From Hyphomicrobiaceae bacterium (GTDB lineage Bacteria > Pseudomonadota > Alphaproteobacteria > Rhizobiales > Hyphomicrobiaceae), in contig PKEY01000070.1 in NCBI GenBank assembly GCA_002919265.1, forward strand, positions 23,105 to 87,104: 64,000 nt of DNA, read 5' to 3'. How positions within the stretch are numbered: position 1 is the first letter of the stretch; each line of letters begins with the position of its first letter. This document shows positions 30,556 to 42,044 of the stretch, piece after piece. The notes beneath the pieces are model-generated. The model did no database searches, was not told where the DNA came from, and worked only from the letters and a program-made list of their open reading frames with translations. The translations under genes and the position numbers were made by a program.

Positions 30556-31893
30556 TTATCGATACAAGCCATGCCGCGCTCCCAAGAGCCCCTCCGGCCG
30601 CCAGATCAGCAGTGCGGCCAACAGGGTGTAGATAGCCAAATCACGATATTCGATCGGAAAAAGGATCGACCAGACCATCTCGGCTCCGCCGATGAGGATG
30701 GCACCGAGAAGCGCGCCAGGGATTGATCCGATCCCGCCTGCGATAGCGGCGATCAGCGCCTTGAGGCCGAAAACAATTCCGCCGGCAAATCCAACACCTC
30801 CGTAATAGAACGTGACGATGGTGCCCGCGAGGCCGGCCAATCCGCATGCGAGCACAAAGGTGGTCATGAGGAGGCCTCGAAAGTTTACGCCCAAGAGCGC
30901 GGCGGCGATGGGGTCGTCGGCACAGGCCCGCCAGCTGCGGCCGTACCGCGTCCACTTCATCATTGCGAGCAACCCTAACGCCACGAAAACGGCGAATGCG
31001 CTAACCGAGATTCCAATCGGCGTAACGGTGACGACGAAGCCTTCACTCGCTGCAATGGCCGTCGGATTGTTGAAGAACGGCTCCATCCACCGCAAGGCTG
31101 AGCCCTGGGACAAGCGCATATACTCCTGCAGCGCCATAGCGAGGCCAACCGTGGCGATCAGTACTTGCTGGCCAGACGCGCGATGGAGGGGCTCGAAGAT
31201 GAAGCGACTTGCGACATAACCGTGCGTCCCCGCTGCGAAGAGCCCGAGCGCGAGGCTCACGGCAAGCACGTCCGGCCAGAAAGTCAGCGCGCCGGCAAGT
31301 GGAACTCCGAGCAGAGCTGCATAACCACCCAGCGCCGCGAATTCCCCGAACGCCAGGTTGATCCTGCCGATAAGTCCGTACACAAGGGCGTAGGCTGGCG
31401 CGAGAACGGCGTAGATACCGATAAGCGGCAAGGCGGAGACGACGTGCTGGAGAACGAACGCTAGCGGTTGCGAGATTTGGGGTACGTAGCCGAGTTGGAG
31501 ATACGGTGCCGGATCGGCCGCTGCCGATTCCTGCGAGCCCAGCCAGAACAGCTTCAGGATGGCGAGGCGAACTTCGCTGAGCTCTTTGCCATCACTCCAG
31601 GCCGCAACCAGCCGGTCATTCGTATCAAAAAGCACTGTTCCAAACCGGCAAAGTAGAGTGCGCGTTCGCTGATGACCGGAAGCGGTACGCACTGCATAGC
31701 GGACCTCCACCCCACCACCAGGGGCCTTGGTCGTCGACTGGACTTGGAAGCTGCTCTCGGGCGGATTGATCGCCGGAATCAACATCCGGCAAATTCGGGC
31801 TTCGTGCGCGTCGGGCAAGCCGCTGCACCCTCCCAGCACCGTGAGCACCAGTGCCGCAACAACAATCCGAAACTCATCAGGCCAGCGCGCCAA
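30556..31893 (-). CDS. branched-chain amino acid ABC transporter permease (LivH-like) with N-terminal lipoprotein-like extension
   Basis: LivH core (PLIGIYAVLAPAYALVYGLIGRINLAFGEFAALGGY...); about 135-aa N-terminal extension beginning with signal/lipobox LTVLGGCSG. Confidence 0.88.
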   Translation of the reverse strand: MARWPDEFRIVVAALVLTVLGGCSGLPDAHEARICRMLIPAINPPESSFQVQSTTKAPGGGVEVRYAVRTASGHQRTRTLLCRFGTVLFDTNDRLVAAWSDGKELSEVRLAILKLFWLGSQESAAADPAPYLQLGYVPQISQPLAFVLQHVVSALPLIGIYAVLAPAYALVYGLIGRINLAFGEFAALGGYAALLGVPLAGALTFWPDVLAVSLALGLFAAGTHGYVASRFIFEPLHRASGQQVLIATVGLAMALQEYMRLSQGSALRWMEPFFNNPTAIAASEGFVVTVTPIGISVSAFAVFVALGLLAMMKWTRYGRSWRACADDPIAAALLGVNFRGLLMTTFVLACGLAGLAGTIVTFYYGGVGFAGGIVFGLKALIAAIAGGIGSIPGALLGAILIGGAEMVWSILFPIEYRDLAIYTLLAALLIWRPEGLLGARHGLYR

Positions 31894-31959
31894 AATTCAG
31901 GTCCCCGGTCAGATGGCTGACCTTGGTGCATCCACCCCGCGGCCTGATGTTATCGCCAA

Positions 31960-33120
<1,161 letters not shown>

Positions 33121-33228
33121 TTATGCTTGAGACGGTCCGGGTGTTTCCCCAAGAGCCCCCACGCACTCAAACGATGGCGGCCGGATATCTCGGCGATGCG
33201 CCCGCCCATCATCTCAAAGATTTACGGC

Positions 33229-33510
33229 TCATATCAGCCCCCGCTCTTCGAGCAGACGGCGCACCTCGATGAGGCTTCCGACATGCTGGCCGACCAGCGC
33301 GCTCGCCTGAGACAGCGCACGGATGCTGTGCCTGAAGCTACGTTGCATGTGCCAATCAGCCGTCTTCCAGGAGGGCGCCTTGCGGCTTTCTCGGCTTGCA
33401 TCTTCGGCCAATCGCAGATTCTTGCGCACCTCGGCCCAGAGCAGAAAGTCGGACGCGCCTGAACGGTGGCTCAGCGTCGGAATATGGTCGTGTACCGCTA
33501 CTTGTGACAT
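33229..33510 (-). CDS. hypothetical protein
   Basis: 94-codon ORF MSQVAVHDHIPTLSHRSGASDFLLWAEVRKNLRLAEDASRESRKAPSWKTADWHMQRSF...; composition and helix-like pattern plausible; no family recognised. Confidence 0.45.
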   Translation of the reverse strand: MSQVAVHDHIPTLSHRSGASDFLLWAEVRKNLRLAEDASRESRKAPSWKTADWHMQRSFRHSIRALSQASALVGQHVGSLIEVRRLLEERGLI

Positions 33511-33818
33511 CTCGCGAAATCTCCGAGCTGCGAGAATTGGGAACCGAAAAGGAGGGGCAGCCAATCTGTGGCCGACCGGACGCACTCGCTACACGACGCG
33601 ACGAACTGTGAACTGTCTATGTTCTATATTTGTTCCAATGAATAGTCCACAGAAATTTTCACGCTTTGTTCTCGTGATCTTAGGTACCAGTCTACACGGC
33701 GGGGACGGCGCGGCCCTCGCGTTCACTTCATCGCGTGAGAAGCTCGGCGGAAAATCCGCTAAACTACTCAGGTTTACGGTTAGGACAGGGCGTGTTCGGA
33801 GCGACTAAGGATTAGCTC

Positions 33819-35033
33819 CTACTCGCAGTAATTACTGTTTCTGCGCTTGGCCATGTCCAAGTGAAAATGGTTGCGGTGCGCCTCGTTGGCCTCTGGCCCG
33901 AGGACCGTTCCGAAATGTCGGCACGCGGCGCCGTGAATCGCTCGGAGAAATCGTGCAGCGCGATTATCAGGCTGAGCCTCCAGCGCCTTCATGTTCGATG
34001 TGCTTCCGGGCCCGCCAAGATGGCTGGCTGTCCTAAGAACCGGCACTTCCTTGCGCTTATCGCGTGGCGCCTTTTGCCCTTTCGCTTCGCGTTTCACCGC
34101 CGGAGCGGTTGCCAATGCGACGGTCTTTCGGATCGGTAAGGGAACGGTCTTTCGCACCGGCAAAGGGATCGACTTGCGGACCGACAGCGGAATTGCGGAT
34201 GCCATCATGATGTTTGCAGCCTGGCGGTCCCCATTTTTCGAAACCGCTTCGGACGCAGAGTTGCCAGCCGACTTGGAACTTGCCGCAGCCGCTGCGCGCT
34301 TTGCTTCTTCCTCGGCTTTGGCGCGCGCTACGATGGCTTGCACATCCCGCGCCGTCAGTCCCCATCCGGTAAGGAGATTGACCTCCAGTCCTGACTTGGT
34401 CGTGAAGCTGCCGATGTCAACGGCGTTCGCCAAAGCGTGTTCGCTGAGCCGTGTCGTCTTGCGACCGTAGGCGTTGCGGCATGAATAGGAGCTCATGGTG
34501 CCGATCTTCACGATCGGGCCGTCGAGATGCTCCTTGGCCAATGGTTGCAGATCCTCCTTTATCCATTTCGCCAGCGAAGCGACCAGGTCGCACGTGACGG
34601 TCACCGGTGGAGAGAAGGCGACCTCAGGATTCCGACCAATGCTGACGAGTCGCACAGGGGCAGGCGCACCGCACTGGCCTTCCTTGATGGGGTCGGCGGC
34701 TTCAATCACTGCCTCGATGCCGCGGAGAACCTTGTCGCAATGAGCCTTGGCTTCCCGGATCTCCTCCTCAGTCCACGTCAGCGGAGGCGTCGACGCAGAC
34801 CCAGCCTTGTCAGTGCTGTTTGCTTTCTGGTTCTCTGATCCAGTGTTGCTGGGCTGCTCGGCCTGCGATGGACCTGCTGCATCCGATTTGCCAGAGTTCG
34901 CCTCTTTCTGAGATTTCTCTACAGCTGGTCCGCTTTTTGTGACACGAGCGCCACGTTCCTTCGCAGACACCTGGTGAGCGGCAAATATCAGCGCGGTCAG
35001 CGCCAGAAGGGCGGTAGAAACAACCTTCATCAT
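33819..35033 (-). CDS. extensin-like C-terminal domain protein
   Basis: Signal peptide MMKVVSTALLALTALIFAAHQVSA; extensin_C motifs YSCRNAYGRKTTRLSEHALANAVDIGSF and EAHRNHFHLDMAKR. Confidence 0.88.
   Translation of the reverse strand: MMKVVSTALLALTALIFAAHQVSAKERGARVTKSGPAVEKSQKEANSGKSDAAGPSQAEQPSNTGSENQKANSTDKAGSASTPPLTWTEEEIREAKAHCDKVLRGIEAVIEAADPIKEGQCGAPAPVRLVSIGRNPEVAFSPPVTVTCDLVASLAKWIKEDLQPLAKEHLDGPIVKIGTMSSYSCRNAYGRKTTRLSEHALANAVDIGSFTTKSGLEVNLLTGWGLTARDVQAIVARAKAEEEAKRAAAAASSKSAGNSASEAVSKNGDRQAANIMMASAIPLSVRKSIPLPVRKTVPLPIRKTVALATAPAVKREAKGQKAPRDKRKEVPVLRTASHLGGPGSTSNMKALEAQPDNRAARFLRAIHGAACRHFGTVLGPEANEAHRNHFHLDMAKRRNSNYCE
34120..34191. repeat. 3 x 24-bp imperfect tandem repeat inside the extensin-like gene
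   Basis: acggtctttcggatcggtaaggga / acggtctttcgcaccggcaaaggg / atcgacttgcggaccgacagcgga; encodes (S/P)IPLxVRK-type octapeptides. Confidence 0.8.
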
Positions 35034-35198
35034 CAGTGCCTGTGGTATCGCGCCACTCTGGCGCGGGACAGATACGTTTCCCCAGCGGCGTTTGAGCTGA
35101 GTTTCGCCCGATCTCCGTCCCATGTATAGGCCCATACGGTACTTCGGGCGCCGTAGTGTTCTTTTCAGGCCGCACTAACCCGAGCCTCGTTAGGAAGC

Positions 35199-36308
35199 AT
35201 GACAGAAGCAGTATCGACCGAAAGCGCTTACCGGGAGCTTACGATCACGCGAGAGGGTGCCGCGGGGCGCATTGTTCTCAACCGACCGCGCGCGCTGAAC
35301 GCGCTCAATGACGCAATGCGGGCAGAAATCACCGCTGCCATCCCGGGGTTCGCCCGCGACCCGAACATCTACGCACTGACGATCAAATCCGCGGTGCCGG
35401 GCGTATTTTCGGTAGGTGGTGATCTGCGTGAGCTGAGTACAGCTGCTCGCGAACGCTCGGAGGACGCACGCAAGTATCTCGCCGCCGACTACCGCCTCAA
35501 CTGGCTGCTCGAATGCTTCTCGAAGCCAACCATCTCGTTGATGAACGGGTTGGCGATGGGCTCCGGCGTTGGCCTTACCATGTACGGCACACATCGCGTG
35601 GCGGGCGAAGACTACAAGTTCGCCATGCCGGAGACCGGCGTCGGCTTTTTCCCCGACGTGGGCCTCGCCTGGGTGTTCGCCAGAATGCCAGGTCACGTGG
35701 GGATGTATCTGGGCCTTACGGGGCGCCAGATTGGTCGGGCTGATGCCTATCGCTTGGGAATCGTCACCCATTGCATTCGGGCGACCCAGTTTGAGGAGAT
35801 CGAGGCTGGTTTGCAGGCCGCCGATCCCGTCGATCCCCTGCTCGATGATCGGCACGAAGATCCGGGCCGGGGCGAATTGGAGCCCTATAGTGAAGTCATC
35901 GAGCGCTGCTTTTCGGCAGACACCGTCGAGGAAATTTTCGAGCGACTTGAGCAAGCCGCCCGCGGCGGCGGCACTGAAGGTGCGTGGTGCGCTGATGTTC
36001 TCGCGACGCTCAAGAAGCGTTCGCCCACGGCGCTCAAGGTTACGCACCGTCACATTCGCGAAGCTGCCTTCCGCGATCTTCGGCAGACGCTCATGCTCGA
36101 TTACCGGCTTGCGTGTCGGGCCATCGAGACACACGATTTCCACGAAGGCGTCCGTGCCCTGCTTATCGACAAGGACAAGAACCCGCAGTGGCGGCCGACT
36201 CACGTGAAGGACGTGACGGACACCATGCTCGACCGCTTCTTTGCGTTCCGGCCTGGCCAGGAGCTCATTCTTCCCACGCGGCAGGAAATGCAGGCGGCGC
36301 GGGTCTAA
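35199..36308 (+). CDS. enoyl-CoA hydratase/isomerase family protein (3-hydroxyisobutyryl-CoA hydrolase-like)
   Basis: GRIVLNRPRALNALNDAMRAEI, SVGGDLRELS, KPTISLMNGLAMGSGVGLTMYGTHRVAGEDYKFAMPETGVGFFPDVG. Confidence 0.92.
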   Translation: MTEAVSTESAYRELTITREGAAGRIVLNRPRALNALNDAMRAEITAAIPGFARDPNIYALTIKSAVPGVFSVGGDLRELSTAARERSEDARKYLAADYRLNWLLECFSKPTISLMNGLAMGSGVGLTMYGTHRVAGEDYKFAMPETGVGFFPDVGLAWVFARMPGHVGMYLGLTGRQIGRADAYRLGIVTHCIRATQFEEIEAGLQAADPVDPLLDDRHEDPGRGELEPYSEVIERCFSADTVEEIFERLEQAARGGGTEGAWCADVLATLKKRSPTALKVTHRHIREAAFRDLRQTLMLDYRLACRAIETHDFHEGVRALLIDKDKNPQWRPTHVKDVTDTMLDRFFAFRPGQELILPTRQEMQAARV

Positions 36309-36438
36309 TCCCTCCGCGCCGGTTCACCCCGTTAGTGATTTATTAACCAAACCCTTTAGCAACTGATTCAGTGTGTCCGCGTAGCGTCACCCCGAAGCCG
36401 GCCGGGTAGGCCGCAAGTTTGAAAATGCGGGGAAAGGA

Positions 36439-36945
36439 ATGACGCTCGTCCAAACAGAAACTCATGCAGCTCCGGTTTCGACCGAAGATCTCGAAGGTGA
36501 ATATCTTCAGGCTCTGAGGCTCATCGAAAGGTTGCACCGGCTACTGCTCGACGTCATCAAGGACGAGCTGGACCGGAACGGAGGCTATGACCTGAACCCC
36601 GTGCAGGCGCTTCTGCTCCACAATCTCGGCAATGACGAGCTGACAGCTGGCGAGCTCAAGACGCGTGGTTACTATCTGGGCTCGAACGTTTCCTACAATC
36701 TCAAGAAACTCGTCGAGCTGGGCTACATCCATTACAAGCGTTCCGACCACGATCGGCGCTCCGTTCGGGTACGGCTCACCGAAAAGGGCGAAGAAATCTG
36801 TGCCCTCGTCCGCCAGCTCTATCGTCGTCAGCTTCGTTCTCTCGGCAGCGTCGGTGAAATTTCTTTTGAGGATCTTGAGGATCTCAACAGAACTTTAATG
36901 AGACTGGAGAGATTTTGGTCTTACCAGATCCGCTATCGCCTTTGA
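36439..36945 (+). CDS. ldtR: MarR family winged-helix regulator, LdtR-like
   Basis: NDELTAGELKTRGYYLGSNVSYNLKKLVELGYIHYKRSDHDRRSVRVRLTEKG; upstream of L,D-transpeptidase gene as in other Rhizobiales. Confidence 0.82.
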   Translation: MTLVQTETHAAPVSTEDLEGEYLQALRLIERLHRLLLDVIKDELDRNGGYDLNPVQALLLHNLGNDELTAGELKTRGYYLGSNVSYNLKKLVELGYIHYKRSDHDRRSVRVRLTEKGEEICALVRQLYRRQLRSLGSVGEISFEDLEDLNRTLMRLERFWSYQIRYRL

Positions 36946-36979
36946 GCGGAATTCACCCGCTCGATCCGACAATCTGTCC

Positions 36980-37014
36980 GACGCCCGCTTAACCTCACAG
37001 GGCGTCTTTTTTAT
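36980..37014 (+). terminator. intrinsic terminator downstream of the MarR gene
   Basis: gacgccc...gggcgtc stem followed by tttttta. Confidence 0.75.
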
Positions 37015-37270
37015 TGCACCTTCTCACCGTTCCCGGGTGGTCCGCGAACGACGACTTCACACATCCAGTTTATTGGACAGAATTTCCCATTCTGTGTGGC
37101 AATTGGAACGTGCTCCCGCTTAGCCAGCGCGAATGCGCCGGTCCTGATCCGAGGGCAGACGTTCGCAGGCAACGCCTCGCAAAATTGGGGCATGTGCTCA
37201 GAATTCGTTAACGCCAGTAAGGCTACTGATGCAGTGAGATATCAGGCGGACCGGGCAGCGGAGGCGAGGA

Positions 37271-38569
37271 GTGCGTGGGTTCGTAACTGGCAAAGCATTC
37301 AGCTGCAGGTTAGGTATTAACCTCATCGGAGCACTCGCCGCCGTAACGGGCGCGTCGGTCATCTCCGCCTCCGAAACGCGTGCTTATTCAGATGGCGCAG
37401 CGTGGAATCCGTTCGCCAGCCCGGCTCCGACCTATACGCAGCCTTATGACCGCTCCTTCATCCGGGAGTGGGAGGCTCATCCACCTCGCGGCTACCCGAC
37501 GATTTCAAAGGCCAACATCGAGCCTATGAAAGCCGCCATCAAGCGGTATACTGAAATTGTGGAGCGAGGCGGCTGGAAACCTGTTCCCAGGATGAAGCTG
37601 CAGGCAGGGATGACGAGCCCCGCCGTCGCAATTCTCCGCGAGCGCTTGTACTTGTCGGGCGATCTCAAGGAGCGCTCGGGCTATCCGGAGTACTTCGACT
37701 CCTACGTCGAACGCGCGGTCAAGCGCTTTCAGGCGTCGAATGGCCTTGCGCCAACCGGGATCGTCGATGAACGCACGATTGCCGCGCTCAACATCCCGGC
37801 CTCGGTTCGTCTTGCTCAACTGCGTACAAACCTTGACCGGGTCACCGCCCTCGCGCGTTCGGCTGGCAAGAGATACGTGTTGGTGAATATCCCTGCGGCC
37901 CAGGTTGAAGTGGTGGAAAACGACCGCGTGGTCTCGCGCCACTCCGGCGTTGTCGGAAAGATCGACCGACCGACGCCTATCCTCCGCTCGATGATCCACG
38001 AGTTGAACTTCAACCCGATCTGGACACTGCCGCCGACCGTCATCGCCAAGGACCTCATCCCCAAAGGCCGGGAACTGGCCCGACGGAACGAGGATGTGCT
38101 CAAGGTCTACGGGATCGACGCGTATGGGCCAGATGGGCGCAAGCTCGACAGCTCCAAAATCAATTGGTCGTCGAGCGCGGTACAAAATCTGACGTTCCGG
38201 CAGCAGCCGGGTAAAGACAACCCGCTCGGCTTCGTCAAAATCAACTTCCACAATAACTACTCGGTCTACCTCCACGATACGCCATCGGAGAGCATCTTCG
38301 GGCGAAACTTCCGCGCAGCGACCTCCGGCTGCGTCCGGGTGCAGAACATTGAGCAGCTGGCGGCGTGGCTGCTGAGGGATAATGGCTGGACGCTCGAAGA
38401 TGTGCTGGCGATCAAGAAGTCCGGCGAGCGCAAGGACGTGCAGCTCAAAAAGCCGGTGCCGCTCTACATGGCATACATCACGGCGTGGGCGACCGAGGAC
38501 GGCGTTGTCCAGTTCCGGCGCGACCTCTATCAGAAGGACGGCGTAGGCGCGACGGCTGCGGCCTACTGA
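37271..38569 (+). CDS. L,D-transpeptidase family protein with peptidoglycan-binding domain
   Basis: PG-binding repeat (SPAVAILRERLYLSGDL), YkuD domain with catalytic SGCVRVQNIEQLAAWLL. Confidence 0.93.
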   Translation: MRGFVTGKAFSCRLGINLIGALAAVTGASVISASETRAYSDGAAWNPFASPAPTYTQPYDRSFIREWEAHPPRGYPTISKANIEPMKAAIKRYTEIVERGGWKPVPRMKLQAGMTSPAVAILRERLYLSGDLKERSGYPEYFDSYVERAVKRFQASNGLAPTGIVDERTIAALNIPASVRLAQLRTNLDRVTALARSAGKRYVLVNIPAAQVEVVENDRVVSRHSGVVGKIDRPTPILRSMIHELNFNPIWTLPPTVIAKDLIPKGRELARRNEDVLKVYGIDAYGPDGRKLDSSKINWSSSAVQNLTFRQQPGKDNPLGFVKINFHNNYSVYLHDTPSESIFGRNFRAATSGCVRVQNIEQLAAWLLRDNGWTLEDVLAIKKSGERKDVQLKKPVPLYMAYITAWATEDGVVQFRRDLYQKDGVGATAAAY

Positions 38570-38581
38570 AGCTTTAACAGC

Positions 38582-38595
38582 TTGATTTCAGTCAA
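38582..38595. promoter_or_regulatory. candidate FNR/FnrL box upstream of hemA
   Basis: TTGATttcaGTCAA, one mismatch to TTGAT-N4-ATCAA, about 146 bp upstream of the hemA start. Confidence 0.6.
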
Positions 38596-38741
38596 GGTAG
38601 AGAGGGGGAAAGAATGTTTTTCTCCCACCATTCTCCATTATCTTGCACAATGAAGTCGCTGGCCAACCAGTTGAACCGCGACATCTAGAAAGTTGATGTC
38701 GCCGAACTGCCTCGGCAAAAGCTAGAAAAGCTTCTCATAAA

Positions 38742-39983
38742 GTGGCGAGGATCGTGAATTATACCGAAAAATTCCAGCAGGCACTGGAAGCCATTCATGC
38801 TGAAGGCCGGTATCGCGTCTTCGCAGACTTGCGGCGCAGGTGCGGGGCCTTTCCAGCGGCCGACTACTATGGGTCCGGCACCCAGCGGCCCATCACCATT
38901 TGGTGCTCGAACGACTATCTCGGCATGGGCCAGCACCCTGAGGTGCTCAAGGCGATGCACGAGGCGCTCGACACAGCCGGCGCAGGTTCAGGCGGCACGC
39001 GCAACATCTCCGGAACCACCCACTATCACGTTGAGCTCGAAGCGGAACTTGCCGATCTCCATCGCAAGGAAGCCGCCCTGCTCTTTACGTCTGCATACGT
39101 CGCTAACGACGCCACGCTTTCGACGCTCGTCAAGCTGTTGCCCGGTACCATGATCTTCTCCGACGAGAAGAACCATGCGTCGATGATCGAGGGCATTCGG
39201 CGCAGCGGTGCTCCCAAGCGGATCTGGAAGCACAACGATCTCGCTGATCTCGAAGCTCACCTGAAGGATTTCGATCGCGAAACACCGAAGATCATCGCCT
39301 TCGAGTCCGTTTACTCCATGGACGGGACGATTGCGGATATCGCCGGCGTTTGTGATCTGGCCCAGCGCTACGGGGCCCTCACCTACCTCGACGAGGTTCA
39401 CGCCGTTGGCTTGTACGGGCCGCGCGGCGGCGGCATTGCCGAACGCGATGGCGTTCTCGACCGGGTGGACATCATCAATGGGACGCTGGCCAAGGGCTTT
39501 GGCGTGATGGGCGGCTACATTGCCGCAAGCCAAGCCTGCGTCGATGCCATCCGGAGTTGCGCACCCGGATTCATTTTCACCACGTCATTGGCGCCGGCCA
39601 TCGTCGCTGGCGCGCTCGCCAGCGTGCGGTATCTGAAATCCAGCAACGTTGAGCGCGAGCGGCATCAGGAGCGGGCGCGCACGCTGAAGCGGCGTCTCAT
39701 GGCTGCGGGTCTGCCCGTCCTCGACAATCCGAGCCATATCGTGCCGGTGATGGTCGGTGATCCCGTCCTCTGCAAAAAGCTCACCGACGAGCTCCTCAGC
39801 CGCTTCGGCATCTACGTTCAGCCGATCAACTATCCGACCGTGCCGCGGGGGACGGAGCGTCTTCGCCTCACGCCAACCCCACTCCATACCGACCGCGATT
39901 TCGACCACCTGGTCTCCGCCCTTCAAACTCTGTGGCGGGAGCTGGGGCTTGCCTTCAATCCGGTTAGCTTGGCCGCGGAGTGA
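38742..39983 (+). CDS. hemA: 5-aminolevulinate synthase
   Basis: [60 protein letters not shown] start. Confidence 0.97.
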   Translation: MARIVNYTEKFQQALEAIHAEGRYRVFADLRRRCGAFPAADYYGSGTQRPITIWCSNDYLGMGQHPEVLKAMHEALDTAGAGSGGTRNISGTTHYHVELEAELADLHRKEAALLFTSAYVANDATLSTLVKLLPGTMIFSDEKNHASMIEGIRRSGAPKRIWKHNDLADLEAHLKDFDRETPKIIAFESVYSMDGTIADIAGVCDLAQRYGALTYLDEVHAVGLYGPRGGGIAERDGVLDRVDIINGTLAKGFGVMGGYIAASQACVDAIRSCAPGFIFTTSLAPAIVAGALASVRYLKSSNVERERHQERARTLKRRLMAAGLPVLDNPSHIVPVMVGDPVLCKKLTDELLSRFGIYVQPINYPTVPRGTERLRLTPTPLHTDRDFDHLVSALQTLWRELGLAFNPVSLAAE

Positions 39984-40118
39984 GCCTCGGGCCCATTTTC
40001 CGCGCCATGGCGTCTCAAGCGGACCCAGCGGTGTTGTTGGGCACGACTCGCCGTGCTATTGCGCGCAGCTGATTGTCGCTAACGCATCGCCCGACCCCTT
40101 TTTCCCTTCGGCGAGAGG

Positions 40119-41429
40119 ATGAGTATGAGCACAGCCGATCCTGCGCGCCCTTCGACGACTGCTTTTTTTGGCGAAACCCTCGCCGAGCGCGATCCCGAGC
40201 TTTACGCCGCAATATCTGACGAGCTGAAACGCCAGCGCGAGGAGATCGAGCTGATCGCCTCGGAAAACATCGTTTCGCGGGCGGTGCTGGAAGCCGCAGG
40301 TTCGGTTCTCACCAACAAGTATGCCGAAGGCTACCCCGGCCGGCGCTACTACGGCGGCTGCCAGTTCGTCGACGTTGCAGAACAGCTGGCGATCGAGCGG
40401 GCCAAGAAGCTGTTCGGATGTGCCTACGCGAACGTGCAGCCCCATTCCGGCAGCCAGGCTAATCAGGGCGTGTTCATGGCGCTGGCCAAGCCCGGCGACA
40501 CCATCCTCGGCCTTTCGCTGGCCGCTGGCGGACACCTCACGCACGGCTCGCCCGTCAACATGTCGGGTAAATGGTTCAACGCCATCCATTACGGTGTGCG
40601 CCGGCAGGACCATCGCATCGATCACGATGAAGTGCGTGCGCTGGCCAAGGAGCATCGTCCCCGCATCATCATCGCTGGCGGCTCGGCCTATCCGCGCACG
40701 ATCGACTTTGCAGCTTTCCGCGAGATTGCTGATGAGGTCGGCGCCTACCTGATGGTGGATATGGCGCACTTCGCCGGTCTCGTTGCCGGTGGCGTACACC
40801 CCAACCCTGTGCCTTACGCGCACGTCGTCACGACCACGACGCACAAAACGCTCCGTGGTCCGCGCGGCGGCATGATCCTTACCAACGACGAGGAGCTCGC
40901 GAAGAAGATCAACTCCGCCATCTTCCCGGGCCTGCAGGGTGGGCCGCTGATGCACATCATCGCGGCAAAGGCCGTTGCGTTGGGTGAGGCGTTGCGGCCC
41001 GAGTTCAAAGCCTATGCGAAGGCGGTGGTTGAGAACGCTTCAGCTTTGGGCGAGGTGCTCAAAGCGGCGGGCTACGACCTTGTAGCGGGCGGGACCGACA
41101 CTCACCTGCTCCTCGTTGATCTCCGGCCGAAGAAGCTCACCGGCAATATTGCCGAGAAGGCGCTTGGCCGGGCGCACATCACCTGCAACAAGAACGGTGT
41201 GCCCTTCGATCCCGAAAAGCCGACGGTCACATCCGGCATCCGTCTTGGCTCGCCGGCAGGCACGACCCGGGGGTTTGGAGTCGAGGAGTTCCGGGCCATC
41301 GGCCGAATGATTGCTGAGGTGCTGGACGGCCTCGCCGCAAATGGCGAGGAAGGTAATTCCGCCGTCGAAGCCCGCGTCCGCGAGGAAGCGATCGCCCTCT
41401 GCCGTCGGTTTCCGATCTACGGAGCCTGA
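40119..41429 (+). CDS. glyA: serine hydroxymethyltransferase
   Basis: [58 protein letters not shown]. Confidence 0.98.
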   Translation: MSMSTADPARPSTTAFFGETLAERDPELYAAISDELKRQREEIELIASENIVSRAVLEAAGSVLTNKYAEGYPGRRYYGGCQFVDVAEQLAIERAKKLFGCAYANVQPHSGSQANQGVFMALAKPGDTILGLSLAAGGHLTHGSPVNMSGKWFNAIHYGVRRQDHRIDHDEVRALAKEHRPRIIIAGGSAYPRTIDFAAFREIADEVGAYLMVDMAHFAGLVAGGVHPNPVPYAHVVTTTTHKTLRGPRGGMILTNDEELAKKINSAIFPGLQGGPLMHIIAAKAVALGEALRPEFKAYAKAVVENASALGEVLKAAGYDLVAGGTDTHLLLVDLRPKKLTGNIAEKALGRAHITCNKNGVPFDPEKPTVTSGIRLGSPAGTTRGFGVEEFRAIGRMIAEVLDGLAANGEEGNSAVEARVREEAIALCRRFPIYGA

Positions 41430-41549
41430 AGTCAGCTCATGAAGTCGTGAGGTTGTAACGGCTCCGGCCGGAAACTCTGAGCACGCCAGAAACGCACGTT
41501 TCGGCTAGACTCTTGTTACCGACTCACGGCCAGCGCTGGAGACCCCACG

Positions 41550-42044
41550 GTGCGTTGCCCATTCTGCGGGAGCAGCGATACGCAGGTGAAAGATAGTCGA
41601 CCGACGGAGGAGAACGCTGCCATCCGCCGTCGTCGCGTTTGCCCGGATTGCGGGGGCAGGTTCACGACCTTCGAGCGCGTCCAGCTGCGCGAGCTCACGG
41701 TCATCAAGCGGTCAGGGCGCAAGGTGCCGTTCGATCGCGACAAGCTTCTGCGCTCCGTCGAGATTGCGTTGCGAAAACGCCCCGTCGATCGCGAGCGCGT
41801 CGAGCGCATGGTTTCGGGCATCGTGCGACAGCTGGAAAGCTCGGGCGAGTCGGAAATTCCTTCGTCTGCGATCGGAGAGCTCGTCTGCGAGGCATTGCGC
41901 GGACTGGACCCGGTCGCCTACGTGCGCTTTGCATCTGTTTACCGCGATTTCCGGGAAGCCTCGGATTTCCAAGAGGTTTTGACCGAAATCGCAAAGGGAA
42001 ATGGCCACGGCCGGAGTTCGTATGGCCAAAGTGAAACCGAATGA
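41550..42044 (+). CDS. nrdR: transcriptional repressor NrdR
   Basis: [44 protein letters not shown] zinc ribbon plus ATP-cone. Confidence 0.97.
   Translation: MRCPFCGSSDTQVKDSRPTEENAAIRRRRVCPDCGGRFTTFERVQLRELTVIKRSGRKVPFDRDKLLRSVEIALRKRPVDRERVERMVSGIVRQLESSGESEIPSSAIGELVCEALRGLDPVAYVRFASVYRDFREASDFQEVLTEIAKGNGHGRSSYGQSETE

Noticed and set aside
33638-33808. Possible short ORF MNSPQKFSRFVLVILGTSLHGG...
   Set aside because: No recognisable family, no clear RBS, only 56 codons between two real genes; insufficient support
36350-36366. TTAACCAAACCCTTTA as a CtrA box upstream of the MarR gene
   Set aside because: Spacing and second half-site do not match TTAA-N7-TTAA
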